Part shown: piece by piece, positions 51,122 to 63,699 of the stretch
Layout: each line of letters starts with the position of its first letter
How positions within the stretch are numbered: the stretch's first letter is position 1
NCBI RefSeq assembly: GCF_000313135.1
Contig: NW_004457712.1
Location: 1,310,822-1,374,821 of the forward strand
Reading direction: 5' to 3'
Origin: Acanthamoeba castellanii str. Neff
Lineage: Eukaryota; Discosea; Longamoebia; Acanthamoebidae
Length of the DNA stretch: 64,000 bases
Notes under the pieces: model-generated
Told to the model about the DNA's origin: nothing
The model's database searches: none
What the model saw: the letters and a program-made list of their open reading frames with translations, nothing else
Program-made: the position numbers and the translations under genes

Positions 51122-53396
51122 ATGGAACGTACAGGCGAGCAGCTGCGCGATGGGGCGAAGGCCGCATGGTCATCCCTCGAAACAGGTGCCAATAGAGTTG
51201 GCGAGAAATTCACCTCTTTCTTTTCCTCGCTGAACGTCTCTGCATCATCATCATCGTCATCATCCAAACCAGCCCAGCCGCAGCAAACATCTCCACGAGC
51301 TGGCGAACCGGCTCAACAGCAGCACGCCTACACAGCTGGCGGGGTGCTACGGCCACCCCCGCCCACGACGCCAGCAGGCGTGCCGCCGCCCGTACCCCCA
51401 AGGCCCACCTACACCACCCTCGACCAAGCCAGGTGCGTTCGCTTTGCATCTCTTATGTTTTTTACATCTTTTAATTATTTATTTCAAACAGGGCGGAGCA
51501 GGAGAGAAGGGAGCGCGAGGAGCGAGAGAGGAGGGAAAGGGAACGAGTGGCAGAGCTGCAGCGAGAACGCGAACGAGAACGCGAAAAAGAGAAGGAGAGA
51601 GCCGAGAAGGAGAGACAGAAGAGAACGGCGTCCGCAGGTGCCGGACCCGGGGCAGACGAGGGAGAGAGCTTCTACGACGTGCTGGGCGTGGAGCGCGATG
51701 CGTCGCAGGCGGCCATCAAGCGGGCCTACTACCGCATGGCCGTACGCTACCATCCCGACAAGAACCCCGACGATCCGCACGCCGAAGAAATGGTAGAGCC
51801 TTGCGCCTCTGTTGTTGGTTGTGTGTGGGCGCCGTGCTGGCGTGTCGTGTCGTGCGTGGTGTGGTGGCATGGCGAAGACTAAAGGCTCCCTCTTCTTCCG
51901 CGTCTGCTGCATGCCAGTTCAAGAAGATCAGCGAGGCCTATCAGATCCTGTCCGATGAAAAGAAGAAGGAGCTCTACGACAAGTACGGCAAGGTGCGTTC
52001 CCGGTCAGCTCACTCGTGTGTCTATGTGGTCCGTGGGTGTCTCTGTCGGCTCACTCGTGTGTCGTGTGTCTTGTGTGTGTTCTCCAGAGTGCGGTCGGGC
52101 TGGATCAGCAAGGTGGGGCGATGGACGCCACGCTGCTCTTCGGCGTGCTGTTCGGCGCGGGCAAGTTCGAGGACACCTTCGGCGACATCGAGGAGCTGAT
52201 CGACCCCCAGATGTTCTCTGAGCAGCCAATGGACCCCGAGGCACACAACTATTCCCATCTGACTTCCCACCGAGTTGGCTTGTTCTGTACCCGCCTAACA
52301 CCCACACCTGCAGGAAAGGGAGAAATACGAAAAGAAATTGCAAGAAACTCAGGACCGACTGGTGGAGCTGCTCAAGGCTAAGCTCCGGCCCTTCGTCCAC
52401 GGGTACCAGAAAGGTACGACCGCCGCCGTTTGCTACGAGACAAGACAATTTTTCTGATTGCGCTGTGGTGATGGCACAACAACAGAGTTCAGTGAGATCG
52501 TGGCGGCGGAGATCGAGGAGAAGTTGAACGCTCCGGGAGGCCCCTCACTCCTTGCCCACATCGCCTATGTCTACACCCAAGAAGCCAAGTCGCACTCGGG
52601 CCGATGGCTGGGTCTGGAGGGCTTTGTCACAGGCATTCAAGAGACCGGTCACTACATCTCCGAAGCCGCCTCCGTCATCGGGTGCGCTCGTCTTCCCCTT
52701 TCTGACACACATCACACACACCACACAGGCTAACGCAGGCCGGCTTGGTGTTCCGCAGTGATCTGTCGCGCATGCAGGCGCTGCAGAAAGAGCTAGAGAA
52801 GAACCCCGAGATCGCTCAGACTGAGCAAGTACAGCAGCGAGCTGCCACTCTTGGCCTCGGCCTCATGTGGCGACTGGGCAAGCTCCAGGTGAGACTTCTC
52901 CTTTCTCCTTCGACTCGACTCGACTTCAAGGAGTGCTGGGCCACACCTGCTCACTTCATATTTTGTGCCTGTGCCGTGGTAGATCGAGCGTGCCGTGCGT
53001 CAAGTGTGTCGAGCAATGTTCTCCTCGCGCCACAGCGCGACCAAGGAGGAGCGCAAGCTGCACGTGGCCGCCCTCAAGCGGCTCGGCGAGCTGTACCACG
53101 CCGCGGCCAAGAATCACCGCACCAACCGCGCGGCGCCCTCGCTCACTGACATTGAGGAGATGCTACTCAAGTCCCACGACTACGCCCAGCAGAAGGCCGC
53201 CAGCGAAGAGGAGAGGTCGCGGGCCGAGGCCGAAGCTCAAGCGCAGGCCCAGCAGGCCCAGGCTACCACCACGTCCACGTCCACGTCCACGTCTCCGCCG
53301 CCGACAACTGCCAGCAGCGAACCACCACCGCTCGAAGATATCGATGAGGACGCCGACGCGCCCAACGCAAAGACCAACTTTGAGGCGCTTGACTGA
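51122..53396 (+). CDS. DnaJ (Hsp40) protein with DnaJ-X type C-terminus
   Basis: The N-terminus is low-complexity ([20 protein letters not shown], then Ser and Pro runs), followed by a highly charged EREREREK helix. The J domain (about 51664-51965) reads [39 protein letters not shown] and [20 protein letters not shown], with the HPD motif needed to stimulate Hsp70 ATPase. After it comes the DnaJ-X region: [60 protein letters not shown] and [12 protein letters not shown]. This matches the Caj1/Djp1 group, linked in yeast to peroxisomal or ER import. The tail is Gln/Ala and Ser/Thr-rich. Seven or so introns; stop 53394-53396. Confidence 0.9.
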
Positions 53397-53936
53397 GTGG
53401 CTACTCGCGCTGCTGGTTTGGAACCCCGTGGCGAATGGAGAACGTTCAGCAACATCGGCCTGCATTGACCACCACTATATGTGTGTTGCACATGTAGGTT
53501 GTGGGCAGTCCGTGAGACAAAGAGGGAGAGGATGACCAAGTGGACACGCTTGTTACACGACAATAACAGTCCAACAGTGGAAGTGGCACGTCACTCCCCG
53601 TTCAACATGCCGTGAAAGATTGCAGGCGACCAGTTGTCAATTCCTTCCGTGTGCTCGCCCGGGTCCGTTATTCCGTTTGGCGGAAGTTCGGGTTGCACAC
53701 AGACCTACGCCAATCCCACGCCACGATCTCGTTCGGCGGGACTGCAACGGGGGTCTTGGGAACATTTTCCCCACGACTAACAAGTTCGAGGCGATTGGTC
53801 GACTGCACTTGCAGCCGTCAGGTAACGCGAGAACCTGGGCAAAGCTCATCATTCTGTGCTTCACCCTCGCAGTCACACCACCACGCAGACCGCCACACCG
53901 CCCAGCGCTTTCGCCTCCCTCCACTACCCCACCGCC
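53397..53936. other. Intergenic region, no gene seen
   Basis: These 540 bases contain the DnaJ 3' flank and the promoter and leader of the large receptor gene. The coding-like composition in the right part gives accidental frames, but no start, domain or splice pattern supports a gene. Confidence 0.4.
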
Positions 53937-56900
53937 ATGGCGAAAGGCCTGTTCGCTCCGCTCTTGGTCACCGTTCTGTTCGTGGTGGCCTTCCACGAAG
54001 GTACCTCCTGCCTATCAACAAGAACACTGGAAGATGGTGGTGGGCCGCGACTGAGAGACCCTGGTCTCTTCTCCAAAGCAGGAGCAAGCTCCGGCATCAT
54101 CATAGAAGGCGCAGGCTCGCCCAGCACCACGTCCGTGTTCGACGTGTGGATAGCCGGGTACCGCAACGTGCGCGACGATGTCAGGTACACCACTGCCCCA
54201 GCGGTGACCTTTTTTTCCGCGCCGCTTTACGTTCCGCCGCGCCATTCGCTCGTAGGATCAAAATTCCACAAATATCTCTGACGGCACGGTGTGCTGGTGG
54301 GCAAAATTGTTGGAATGCAAAGCAGTTGACTGACCGGAAAATGGTCTGCCAGCATAAATTTCACAGGCTCCGGAACAAGCGCGGCGCTGACCTCGTACGA
54401 CAACGGCAAGCTGGTACGCCCGAGACAAAACCGACATCTACCAACTCCTCCGGGGAATCTCAGCCCTCTTCGCCGTCTCACGTTCTTTTCACGTACAGGA
54501 CTTCATTGCGCTCGACCGCGCGATCCCGACCGATGAAGTCGAGTATGGCTACCTCACGCAGTTCCCGCTCGCTGGTAACGGTCTGGCCATGGGCTACAGC
54601 CTCCCCGAACTCAACTCCACTGACCCTACCCTGGTACGGCTCTCAGACCGATCGCCCACGAATAGCTCACAAACCCGAATTGTTGTAGATCCTCGACCGG
54701 GAAACCCTGGGCTTGGTGTGGACCGGTGACATTGCCCTATGGAACGACTCGCGCATTCAGGCGCTCAATCCCGCCATCGCTCACAAGCTTCCCGCCGAGC
54801 CCATCGTCCTGGGCTACAACGACAACGGCATTCTCTCGACCACCGAGGTGCTGAAGCTCGCCCTGGACAGCTTCAGCAGCGAGTTCAACTCCGCGTTCGC
54901 CGCCGCCAATCGCACCTTTGGCAGCATGCCGCCTGCGAAGCGAGGGTCGGCCGAATTGGTGGGTTCTTCCACTCAGCTCAGAGTTACCTGGTTGAAGGTA
55001 CTGCAGCCTTCGCCTTTGTGCATACTTCTGGCCTTTGGCTGAGACTTCTCGCAACTCTCAGGAGCAACCCCACCGCATGACGTTCGTCACTTGGGCCGAT
55101 GCGGCCGGCCTGGTCCCCATGGCGCGCATGATCAATAAGGCCGGGACGCTGGTCGAGCCGTCGGTGGCGTCGGTTCAAGCCGCGATGAACTCGTTCAACG
55201 CCTTCTACGCCCAGAGCACGTTCGACGTCGACATCTACGACGCCAACGGCACCGACGCGTGGCCGCTCGCCTACATGACCCACTTCGCCATCAGCCAGAA
55301 CGCCAGCTCGCTGGACTGCACCAACATTAAGGAGCTCCTGGCCTTCCTGGCCTGGGTTCACACCAACGACGCGGCTTCCGACAACGCCCAGGCCGTGAAC
55401 GTAGCGCCGCTGCCGGTGAGCTTCCGCAAGAAGCTCGTCAGCCTGCTCAGCACGGTTAATTGTAACGGGGAGAAGGCCTACACGTCGTCTTTCCTGATCG
55501 GCGTGGGCACCCAGATCACGCTGTTCACCTCGTGGGCTGTGTCGTGGTCGACCGACACCACGACCATGAAGTACTACCAATCACTGTCGTCGATAGCCAA
55601 GGATCAGCTGGTCACCCTGGACGAGGACTACGGCGTCGTGAGCAACGGACTCTCCGCCTCCGACTACGAGCTGATGCCCGACGTCGCCATCATGCCCGCC
55701 GCCGCTTACGCTGTCGTACCTGGTATTCTCTTCGTGTGTGTGTGTATGTTGTGTGCGTGCGTGTGCGTGTGCGTGTGCGTGAATTTGATTTGACACAGCC
55801 AAATGCAGCGTACTACGTCCCAGAGCTGGACGGCGAGACATTGGTGTTGGACTTCAACACTACGGCCGCAATCTATCTGGCCCACATCTCCCGGTGGAAC
55901 GACCAGCGCATCAAGGATCTCAACCCCGGCATCGCCCACCTTCTCCCCGATGAGCCGATCCAGGTGGCCACCGCCACCGGCAATTCGGCCGTAGGCCAGC
56001 TCTTCACCGACATGCTGAGCTCCACCGTCCCCGAGTTCAACTCAACTGTACGTGTAGTCATTTTCTTCTTCTTTTATTATTCAATAGGCACCACTGACGC
56101 TCATCGCTGTTGGACAGGTTGGCGTAGGCTCGGTGGTGACGTTCCCCGTCCAGTCCGACCCCAATCGATCGCTAGCCAGCTCGGAAGTAGATGGCGTTAT
56201 TCAGGCCCTGAGGGCCACACCCTATTCGTTCGCCTTTTGGTGGTTCCATGACATACTCCTGGTACACCAAGTCCTTTATGACACATTAAGAGCTCTAGAT
56301 CACATTGGCTGACGACATTCATTCATTCACAGAGCCGGACCCTGAACGCTGCATCGATGATCAATACCGCCGGTGTTGTGGTGAGTCCCAGCTTGAGCAC
56401 CGTGTCTAGCGCAGTCGACGACTACCTGGCGGGGGGCGGCTCGATAACCTATAATTCTCTTGTCCTCGGTGCGCCTTCGTTCTTTCCTCTTTTCCTTCGT
56501 TCTTCGTTCTTTCTTTCGCCTCTGACCTGATCGATGCCGTGTTTGCCGAATGCAGGAAAGAGCCCAACAAGTTGGCCAGTGGCCACGTTTGGCGCCTTCA
56601 TCTACCGCCAGGCCGTCATGCCAGACTGCACCGTGGCCAAAGCGCTCGCGGACTACTTCTATTGGACACAGACCAACGCGGAAGCCCAGCGGATCGCAGA
56701 CAGGTACTGTTGAATTGTGTGCTGTGCGGCGGTTCGTGTGCGATAACCAATGTTCACTGATGTACATTCAGGCAAGGCATACTCCTGACCACCAGCATTG
56801 AAAGCATGAAGAGAAATTTCTACGTCCTCCTCAAGAACTTCACCTGCGACGGTGTAGCGGCGAGCAGTATCCACAACTGCATCACCGACCAGGGCCAGGT

Positions 56901-59900
56901 CTGCTCCGACGCCGGTAGCTGCGTCGAGAATGCCTGCCTGTGCGACTCGGGTCGCGAGGGGAAGTACTGCGAGGACTTCAAGTCCGACTCATCCGACACT
57001 GAGGCACTGGCCATCGGCTTGGGTACGGTCGCTCATCACCACACGCTCAACCGCACACATCGCACACGCACATCGCACATCGCACACGCGCAGCAAACTA
57101 AACGGAGTGTGCGGTCAGGTGTGGGCATTCCGGTGGTGAGCCTCGCCTTCGTCGGGCTGCTGGTGTTCATCGTGGTGCTTCTGGTGCTGGTTCAGCGCAA
57201 GGGCAAGGGCAACGACAACTGGGAGATCCGCTACGACGAACTCGAGGTCGGCGAGCACCTCGGCACGGGCGGCTTCGGCGAGGTCCACCGGGCCACGTGG
57301 AAGGGCACCGAGGTGGCCGTCAAGGTCATGGCGTCGGACCGCATCACCAAGGAGATGGAAAAGTCCTTCAAGGACGAGGTGCGACTCCGTGACCACCTTG
57401 TCACCCCAATTGCGAGTGGCTGAGCGCGGGTGCGGTAATGGCAGGTGCGGGTGATGACGGCGCTGCGGCATCCCAACGTGGTGCTGTTTATGGCGGCGTC
57501 GACCAAGGCGCCCAAGATGTGCATCGTCATGGAGTTCATGTCGCTCGGCTCCCTCTTCGACGTACGTACAATTTCTTATATCTTAAGTGCGTACCAGCTG
57601 CCCCCTGATCTGACCCAACACAAACCCACACAGCTACTTCACAACGAGCTGATTCCCGAGCTGCCTTTCGCGCTGAAGGCCAAGATGGCCTACCAGGCCT
57701 CCAAGGGCATGCACTTCCTCCACTCCTCCGGTACGCCACCACCACCCACAACCTACACAGAAGCGCACAACCCGCACAGAATCTCAAGAATTGACTGATA
57801 CATCCCACCACACATGGCACAGGCATTGTGCACCGCGATCTGAAGTCGCTCAATTTGCTGCTCGACAACAAGTGGAACGTGAAGGTGAGCGACTTTGGGC
57901 TGACCAAGTTCAAGGAGGACATCAAGAACAAGGGGTCGCGCGACATCGCCGGCAGCGTGCACTGGACCGCCCCCGAGGTGCTCAACGAATCGGCCGACGT
58001 CGATTTCATCCTGGCTGACGTGTACAGCTTCGGCATCATCCTGTGGGAGCTCTTGACCCGCGAACAGCCCTATCTCGGCATGAGGTGCGTGTCGTGCGTG
58101 TTGTGTGTGTCGTGCGTGTGGTGTGTGTGTTGTGTGCGGATTGCTGATCTATGTGCGCAGCCCAGCGGCGGTGGCTGTGGCGGTCATCCGCGACAACCTG
58201 CGGCCGAGGATGCCCGAAGAAGAGTCGCCGGCCACCTGCCCGCCCGAGTTCGAGGAGCTCATCACCAGCTGCTGGCATCACGACCCGACCATCCGCCCCA
58301 CCTTCCTCGAGATCATGACCCGCCTCTCCTCTATGCACGGTGACTCCACCTCGGGCGGGGGCGCCTCCTTCACCTCCAAGACCTCCACCTCCAATTCGTC
58401 ATCGTCGGGCTCGGGGCCAGCCACCGCCGGCGCCAGGCCCAACAAGGGCCTCTACAGCTCGTGGACGCTGCCGTCGGCGTCGACTCATTCTTCGGGCGGC
58501 AACTCATCGACGTCTTCTTCGAATTCCTCATCATCGCGCAACTACTCGGGCGGGGCGGCCGGGACCGCAGGCGGCGTGCGCGCGCCCGAGGGCGAGGTGA
58601 CCATCGTGTTCACCGACATCACCCGCGCCGCGTCGCTCTGGGAGTTCAACCCGGCCGCCATGCGCGACGCCACGCTACTGCACAACCAGACCCTGCGCGC
58701 CGCGCTCCTGCGGCACCGCGGCTACGAGGTGGTTTTCATCCGCGACCGCAACAGCGGCGAGGGCTCGTTCTGCATGGCCTTCCAGCAGGTCGCCGACGCG
58801 CTGGCCTGGTGCGCCGACGTCCAGCGCGCGCTGGTGGCGCTCGAGTGGCCCGAGGCTCTGCTAGACCACCCGGGCGCGGCGGAAGAGTGGGGCGACACCG
58901 ACGACCGCGTGCTCTACAAGGGCCTGCGCGTGCGAATGGGCGTGCACGTGGGCCAGGCCAAGGCCGTGCGCGACCCGATGACGCGGCGCGTCGAGTACAT
59001 CGGTCCGACCGTCAACGCCGCCGCGCGCATCACAGCCCTGACTCATGGCGGCCAGATCGTCATGAGCCACGTCGCCTGCGACAAGCTCAGGGAAAGCACC
59101 CCGGCCGACGCCTGGGAGGCCACCAGCAAGCGCCTGCTCGCCCTCGGCAAGTTCGAGATTCCCGATTCGCCCCAAGGTCTGTACCAACTCTTTCTGTGTG
59201 CGTGTGCGTGTGCGTGTGCATGTGGTGTCGTGCGTGTGCGGTGGTGCGTGTGCGTGTCGTGCGGTGGAGACTGATCATTTTTTCCTTTATGGTCGTAGGC
59301 GCCAAGCTGTACGAGCTGAAGGCCGAGGGGCTGGAGGCGCGGTTCTTTGGCGGGGTCACGCTCGAGGGCAATACCGCGTCATCGTCCAACAGCCCCTCGT
59401 CGGGCTCGGACCGCCCGCCGCGTGATGTCAGCGGCGCGAGCGGCAGCGGCAGCGGCAGCTACGAGGACCGGGCCGAGCTGCAGACGGCCGTGGGCGAGGG
59501 CATGATGTTCAAGGAGGACACGTTCCTGACGTCGGCCAACCTGTGCCGCTGGATCATCGACTTTGGCGAGATCCAGGTGGGCAAGCAGGTGGGCCTGGGC
59601 TCGTACGGCGTGGTCTACCGCGGCAAGTGGAAGGGCATCGACGTGGCGGTGAAGCGGTTCATCAAGCAGAAGCTCGACGAGCGGCGCATGCTCGAATTCA
59701 GGGCTGAGATGGCATTCCTCTCTGAGCTGCACCACCCCAACATCGTCCTCTTCATTGGTACCTTCAACGCAACACACGACACACACGACACACACGACAC
59801 ATACGACACATACGACACACACGACACACACGACACACACGACACACACGACACACGCATGACTGACGAAGGGGTATGTCAGGCGCGTGCGTGAAGAAGC

Positions 59901-60592
59901 CCAATCTGTGCATTGTGACGGAGTTCATGAAGCAGGGCAGCCTCAAGGACATCCTCTCCAACAACGCCATCAAGCTGACGTGGATGCAGAAGCTGCGCAT
60001 GCTGCGCTCCGCCGCGCTCGGCATGAACTACCTCCACTCGCTCCACCCCGTCATTGTGCACCGCGACCTCAAGCCTTCCAACCTTCTCGTACGCCACACG
60101 CACACACCACCGCACGCGCACACGCACACGCACACGACAATTAATAATGAGTCGGAATGTGGTGGAATGTAGGTGGACGAGAACTGGAATGTGAAGGTGG
60201 CCGACTTTGGCTTTGCGCGGATCAAGGAGGAGAACGCGACCATGACCCGCTGCGGCACGCCCTGCTGGACGGCGCCGGAGATCATCCGCGGCGAGAAGTA
60301 CGACGAGCGGGCCGACGTGTACTCGTTCGGGGTGGTCATGTGGCAGGTGGTGACCAGGCGCGAGCCCTACGCCGGGCGCAACTTCATGGGCGTCTCGCTG
60401 GACGTGCTCGAGGGCAAGCGGCCACAAATCCCCAACGACTGCCCGCCGGCCTTCCGCAAGCTCATGAAGCGGTGCTGGCACGCCTCGGCCGACAAGCGCC
60501 CGCGCACGGAGGACATAGTCGCCCTGCTCGACCAACATGTCGGCGACGACGACAACAACGGCGACATGCCCGCCATCAACCCCATGGTCTGA
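53937..60592 (+). CDS. Membrane receptor: two PstS-like domains, EGF-like, TM, kinase, nucleotidyl cyclase, kinase
   Basis: A signal peptide (MAKGLFAPLLVTVLFVVAFH) leads to two tandem domains like bacterial phosphate-binding PstS. The first has GSGTSAALTSYDNGKLDFIA, LVWTGDIALWNDSRIQALNP and MTFVTWADAAG. The second has AIYLAHISRWNDQRIKDLNP and ends in RQGILLTTSIESMKR. A Cys-rich EGF-like piece (CSDAGSCVENACLCDSGREG) and one TM helix (VVSLAFVGLLVFIVVLLVLV, about 57130-57190) follow. Kinase 1 (about 57237-58340) has GTGGFGEV, VAVKVM, VHRDLKSLN, DFGLTK and TAPEVL. A class III cyclase (about 58600-59180) has VTIVFTDITRAASLWEF and YIGPTVNAAARI, but GEGSF where most have GDSF. Kinase 2 (about 59570-60560) has GLGSYGVVYRG, VAVKRF, VHRDLKPSN, DFGFARI and TAPEII. 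Both kinases keep all catalytic residues and are of TKL type. Ligand unknown; phosphate or a small anion is a guess from PstS. Confidence 0.9.
59768..59857. repeat. ACACGACAC satellite in an intron of kinase 2
   Basis: About 90 bases of ACACGACAC units fill the intron between the exons ending NIVLFIG and starting ACVKKPNLC. Open frames across it are repeat artefacts. The units resemble those in the SAE1 intron at 17269-17458. Confidence 0.85.
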
Positions 60593-60635
60593 GACACATT
60601 GTACAACACCGAACCAGAATGGATTTTTTTTGTGT

Positions 60636-63339
60636 TTACGACTCCTCGGCGGTGAGACTCTTGAGGGCTTCCATGGTGAGGTGGAGCGAGCCGTTGTTGG
60701 CCTCGAGCACGTCGCGTATGATGCCCGGGTCGAGCTCCCGGAAGGCCGACATCGCGCTGAGCGTCTTGACCTTGCCCGCCGCGTCCCGGTCCTTGTCCCA
60801 CTGCTTCGCCGCACCGTCCTCCTCCTCGCTGATCGCATCATCGTCGTTGTCGTCACCGCCGCCTCTGCCGGCCGTCGTCGGCGTCGGGGCGGGCTTGCGC
60901 CCGGGCGTCGTCTGCTGCGTTTTGCTCTTCGACTGCGGCGCGCGATCGCCGGCCTCAGTCTTGGGCGGATGCCAGAACTGCTTGCGGTGGTCGGGGTTGA
61001 CCCGGTAGCACGTCGCACCGTACCGACACACCGGCTTCCCGTTCTTGTAGGCCTGCTTACTCTCGCCCTCATCTGCCACACACCGCACACGCACACGCAC
61101 CACCGCACACGCACACGCACCACCGCACACACGACACGCAATACAACACACAAGAACACGTGTAAATTGTGGGTGCCTATCAACGTAGCGAGGGAGAGCG
61201 CGTACCGCCGTCGTCAAAGCCCTGCAGATATTGCTTGGCCTCTCGCACCGCTTCGGCGTCATCGTCGTCGTGGCGCGCGCCGCCGCGTCGCTTCGTGCGT
61301 TGGAATTCATCGTCGTCGTCATCATCGCCGCCCTCCTCACCCAGGCTGGCGTCGTTGCGCACCAGGAACCCGTCGTCGTAGTCGTACTCGTTGGGCTGGC
61401 CGTCGTCGTCGCTGTCGATCGTGCCGTCCAGATCGATCCCTCCACCGCCCTTTTTCTTGGCCTTCTTCTTCGGCGGGGCCTGCACGTCATAAGGCGTGTG
61501 CCGTGTGCCGTGAGTCAGTCAGCCCCACCCAATCTTAACGTCTTATGAAAACGCACCTTTGGCTTTGGCTCGGCCTTGGCCTTTTTGGCCGCAGGGCCGC
61601 CAGGCTTGGGCACAGCGGCGGGCGCCTTTCGCTTCTTGCTGGCCGCCGCCTCGGCCGCCTGGCGCTGGAGCTCCTCGTCTTCGTCGGTCGCCTCGTCGTC
61701 TTCGTCGGCCACCTCGACCTCGACCTCCTGCATCACCTTGTCCGTGCGGGTCTGCACCACGTAGACGTCGTCCACGAACAGGATGAAGCGCGACCCGTTG
61801 GGCAGGTCGACCTGCTGGCCCTTGGTCAGCGGCTGCGGCTCGCCCTCCTCGTCGAACACGAAACTGGTCGGATTGTTCCCCAGCTGCCGCCCCACCACCC
61901 GAACCACGTGGTGAGTCGTGTGCGTGTGCGGTGGTGCGTGTGCGGTGGTGTGTGCGCGCGCGCGTGTGTGTGCGCTGTGGTGCGTGGCTGCGATAGGGCG
62001 TACCATGGTCAAGGTGACGGTCTTGTCCGCCTGGGAGGCCACCAGCTCCACTAGCGTTCGAGAGCCAACCAAGAAATTGAGCCACACACACACGACACAC
62101 ACCACCGCACACGCACGCGCGCACACACACACCACCGCACGCATGCGAACAGAGGGCGAGGAAAGAATGTGCGTACGTTGGGTGCGAGAGCAGCGCTTGT
62201 CGGTGATGCCGGTCTCATCGCCGCGGCCCAGCACGAGGGGCTGTGAGTCCATGGGCAGGTACTTGGGCGTCTTGGTGCCCTCCTTCAGTATTCGCGCCCG
62301 AAACAGCTCCACTGTGCAACACCACACCAAATGAGCCATGTGTCATGCGTTGTTTGCTTGTGCGGTGATGCGTGTGCGGTCATGTGTGTGTGTGTGTGTG
62401 TGTGGTCATGTGTGGTGCGTTACCTTCGACGTTTCGCTTCTCTGTTCGCTTGGCCTTGGCCTTGTTCTTGTTCTTGTTGAGCAGGTGTGCGGGTATCACC
62501 GGCTCGGGCGCCTTGGCCTTTGCTTTCTTCTTCGCGGGCGTCTTCTTCTTTTCCTCACCGCCGGACCCTCCATCACCCCCGCCCAGGTACGGATTCTCTA
62601 TATCCTCTCCCGCCGCAAATGCTGCACCCGCTCCATCGGTTAGCCGACACCGCACGCACCGCACGCACCGCACGCACCGCACGCACCGCACACACCGCAC
62701 ACACCGCACACACCCATAAGAAAGAAAGAAAGAAAAGGGTGCCTTGAATGTATTCGCTCAGCTTCTTTTGGTCGTTGTCATGGAGGTGGCTGTAGCCTTC
62801 CAGGTCGTCTTCGCTGTCGATCTTCTTTGTTGTCTTACGCGCTCTCTTCAGGTGCTGTGTGCGTGGGTGCGTGCGTGCGTGCGGTGTGGACGTAAAGAGT
62901 GAGTGAGCGCGTGCGGTCGCGTGCGGTCGCGTGCTTGTGTGAGCGAGCGGGAGAGTGGGTAATACCAACCTGGAACACGCACGGAGCGTGGTACCAGTCG
63001 GTCATGGTGCCGCCCTCGGTGAAGCGGTCGTTGGGGTAGGTCTTGCCTACCCGCATCTCGCCCTTCTCAATCTTTTTCTTGCACGCCGCAAGCTTGCACT
63101 GCACCCATTAACGGATGCTGCGTTAGGTTTGGATGAAGAGCTAATTTTGCTACGGACATCATAATATCTGCCATGAAGCAGGATTTTACCACTGCTCGCC
63201 CGAGGGATGCATACTCGATCTGCACACACGAGAAATTAATCAATACAATTAATTTGTGTTTTAAGAATCGAATCATCTTTGGTCTTCGTGCACCGATCTC
63301 CCAGAAACAAAACTGTACCTTGTAAGTGTTATTAGCCAT
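60636..63339 (-). CDS. PARP-finger, FHA, PBZ and CUE-like protein (APLF-related DNA-damage adaptor)
   Basis: The minus-strand product starts MANNTYK and continues IEYASLGRAV, CKLAACKKKIEKGEMRVGK and MTDWYHAPCVFQ. This is a PARP-type zinc finger (first Cys pair spaced CX4C in my splice model, then HX2C). A basic helix-rich part follows. Next is an FHA domain: LVLGRGDETGITDKRCSRTQ, LVELVAS and LPNGSRFILFVDDVYVVQTR. The GRGD...ITDKRCSR signature is that of APLF, aprataxin and PNKP. A nuclear-type linker (KKRKAPAAVPKP, PPKKKAKKKG) and acidic stretches lead to CRYGATCYRVNPDHRKQFWH, a perfect PBZ finger (CX5CX6HX5H) that binds poly(ADP-ribose). The C-terminus (AFRELDPGIIRDVLEANNGS, LHLTMEALKSL) resembles a ubiquitin-binding CUE domain. 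Stop at 60636. About ten introns, many with CA or CGCAC repeats. Role in strand-break repair is inferred from the domains. Confidence 0.87.
62643..62715. repeat. CGCAC/CACAC minisatellite in an intron
   Basis: CCGCACGCA and CCGCACACA units repeat about eight times inside an intron of the PARP-finger/FHA gene, next to the exon starting AFAAGEDIENPYLG on the minus strand. Confidence 0.8.
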
Positions 63340-63470
63340 GGTGGTCCTGGCCTGGATTCAGGAAGTGATTAAATAAAAACTAGAAAATCTGTTCTGCCGT
63401 TGGTCGCGAAAAAACAATTCCAGGAAATAACCGGAGTCAACACTCGTCTGGCAGATAAAAAATGAAGCTT

Positions 63471-63542
63471 CAGGCCTGCTGGGGGTCGAACCCAGAATCT
63501 CCTGATTCGTAGTCAGACGCCTTTCCATTGGGCCACAGGCCT
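63471..63542 (-). tRNA. tRNA-Arg (ACG)
   Basis: The minus strand reads AGGCCTGTGGCCCAATGGAA at its 5' end, anticodon arm TCTGA-CTACGAA-TCAGG (anticodon ACG), T-arm CTGGG-TTCGACC-CCCAG, then CAGGCCT and discriminator G. The acceptor pairs completely, including A1-U72. No intron. It lies between the PARP-finger gene and the coiled-coil gene on the same strand. Confidence 0.93.
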
Positions 63543-63699
63543 TGCTTATTTCCAAATCGCCCTATTTACACGTGTGTGTCTGTGGCTCCCCTGCAGATAA
63601 AAGAAGTTTGGCTCTGATGGTGGACTTAGGCACTGACAAGTTCATACAGCCCTTTGCAATAAATACAGAGATTCATGCAGGTGTGTACACTGCTATCGG

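Noticed and set aside
59879..61183. 434-codon minus-strand open frame
   Set aside because: It runs antisense through the second kinase domain and then out of frame across the PARP-finger gene, with repeat-encoded stretches. It is a shadow.
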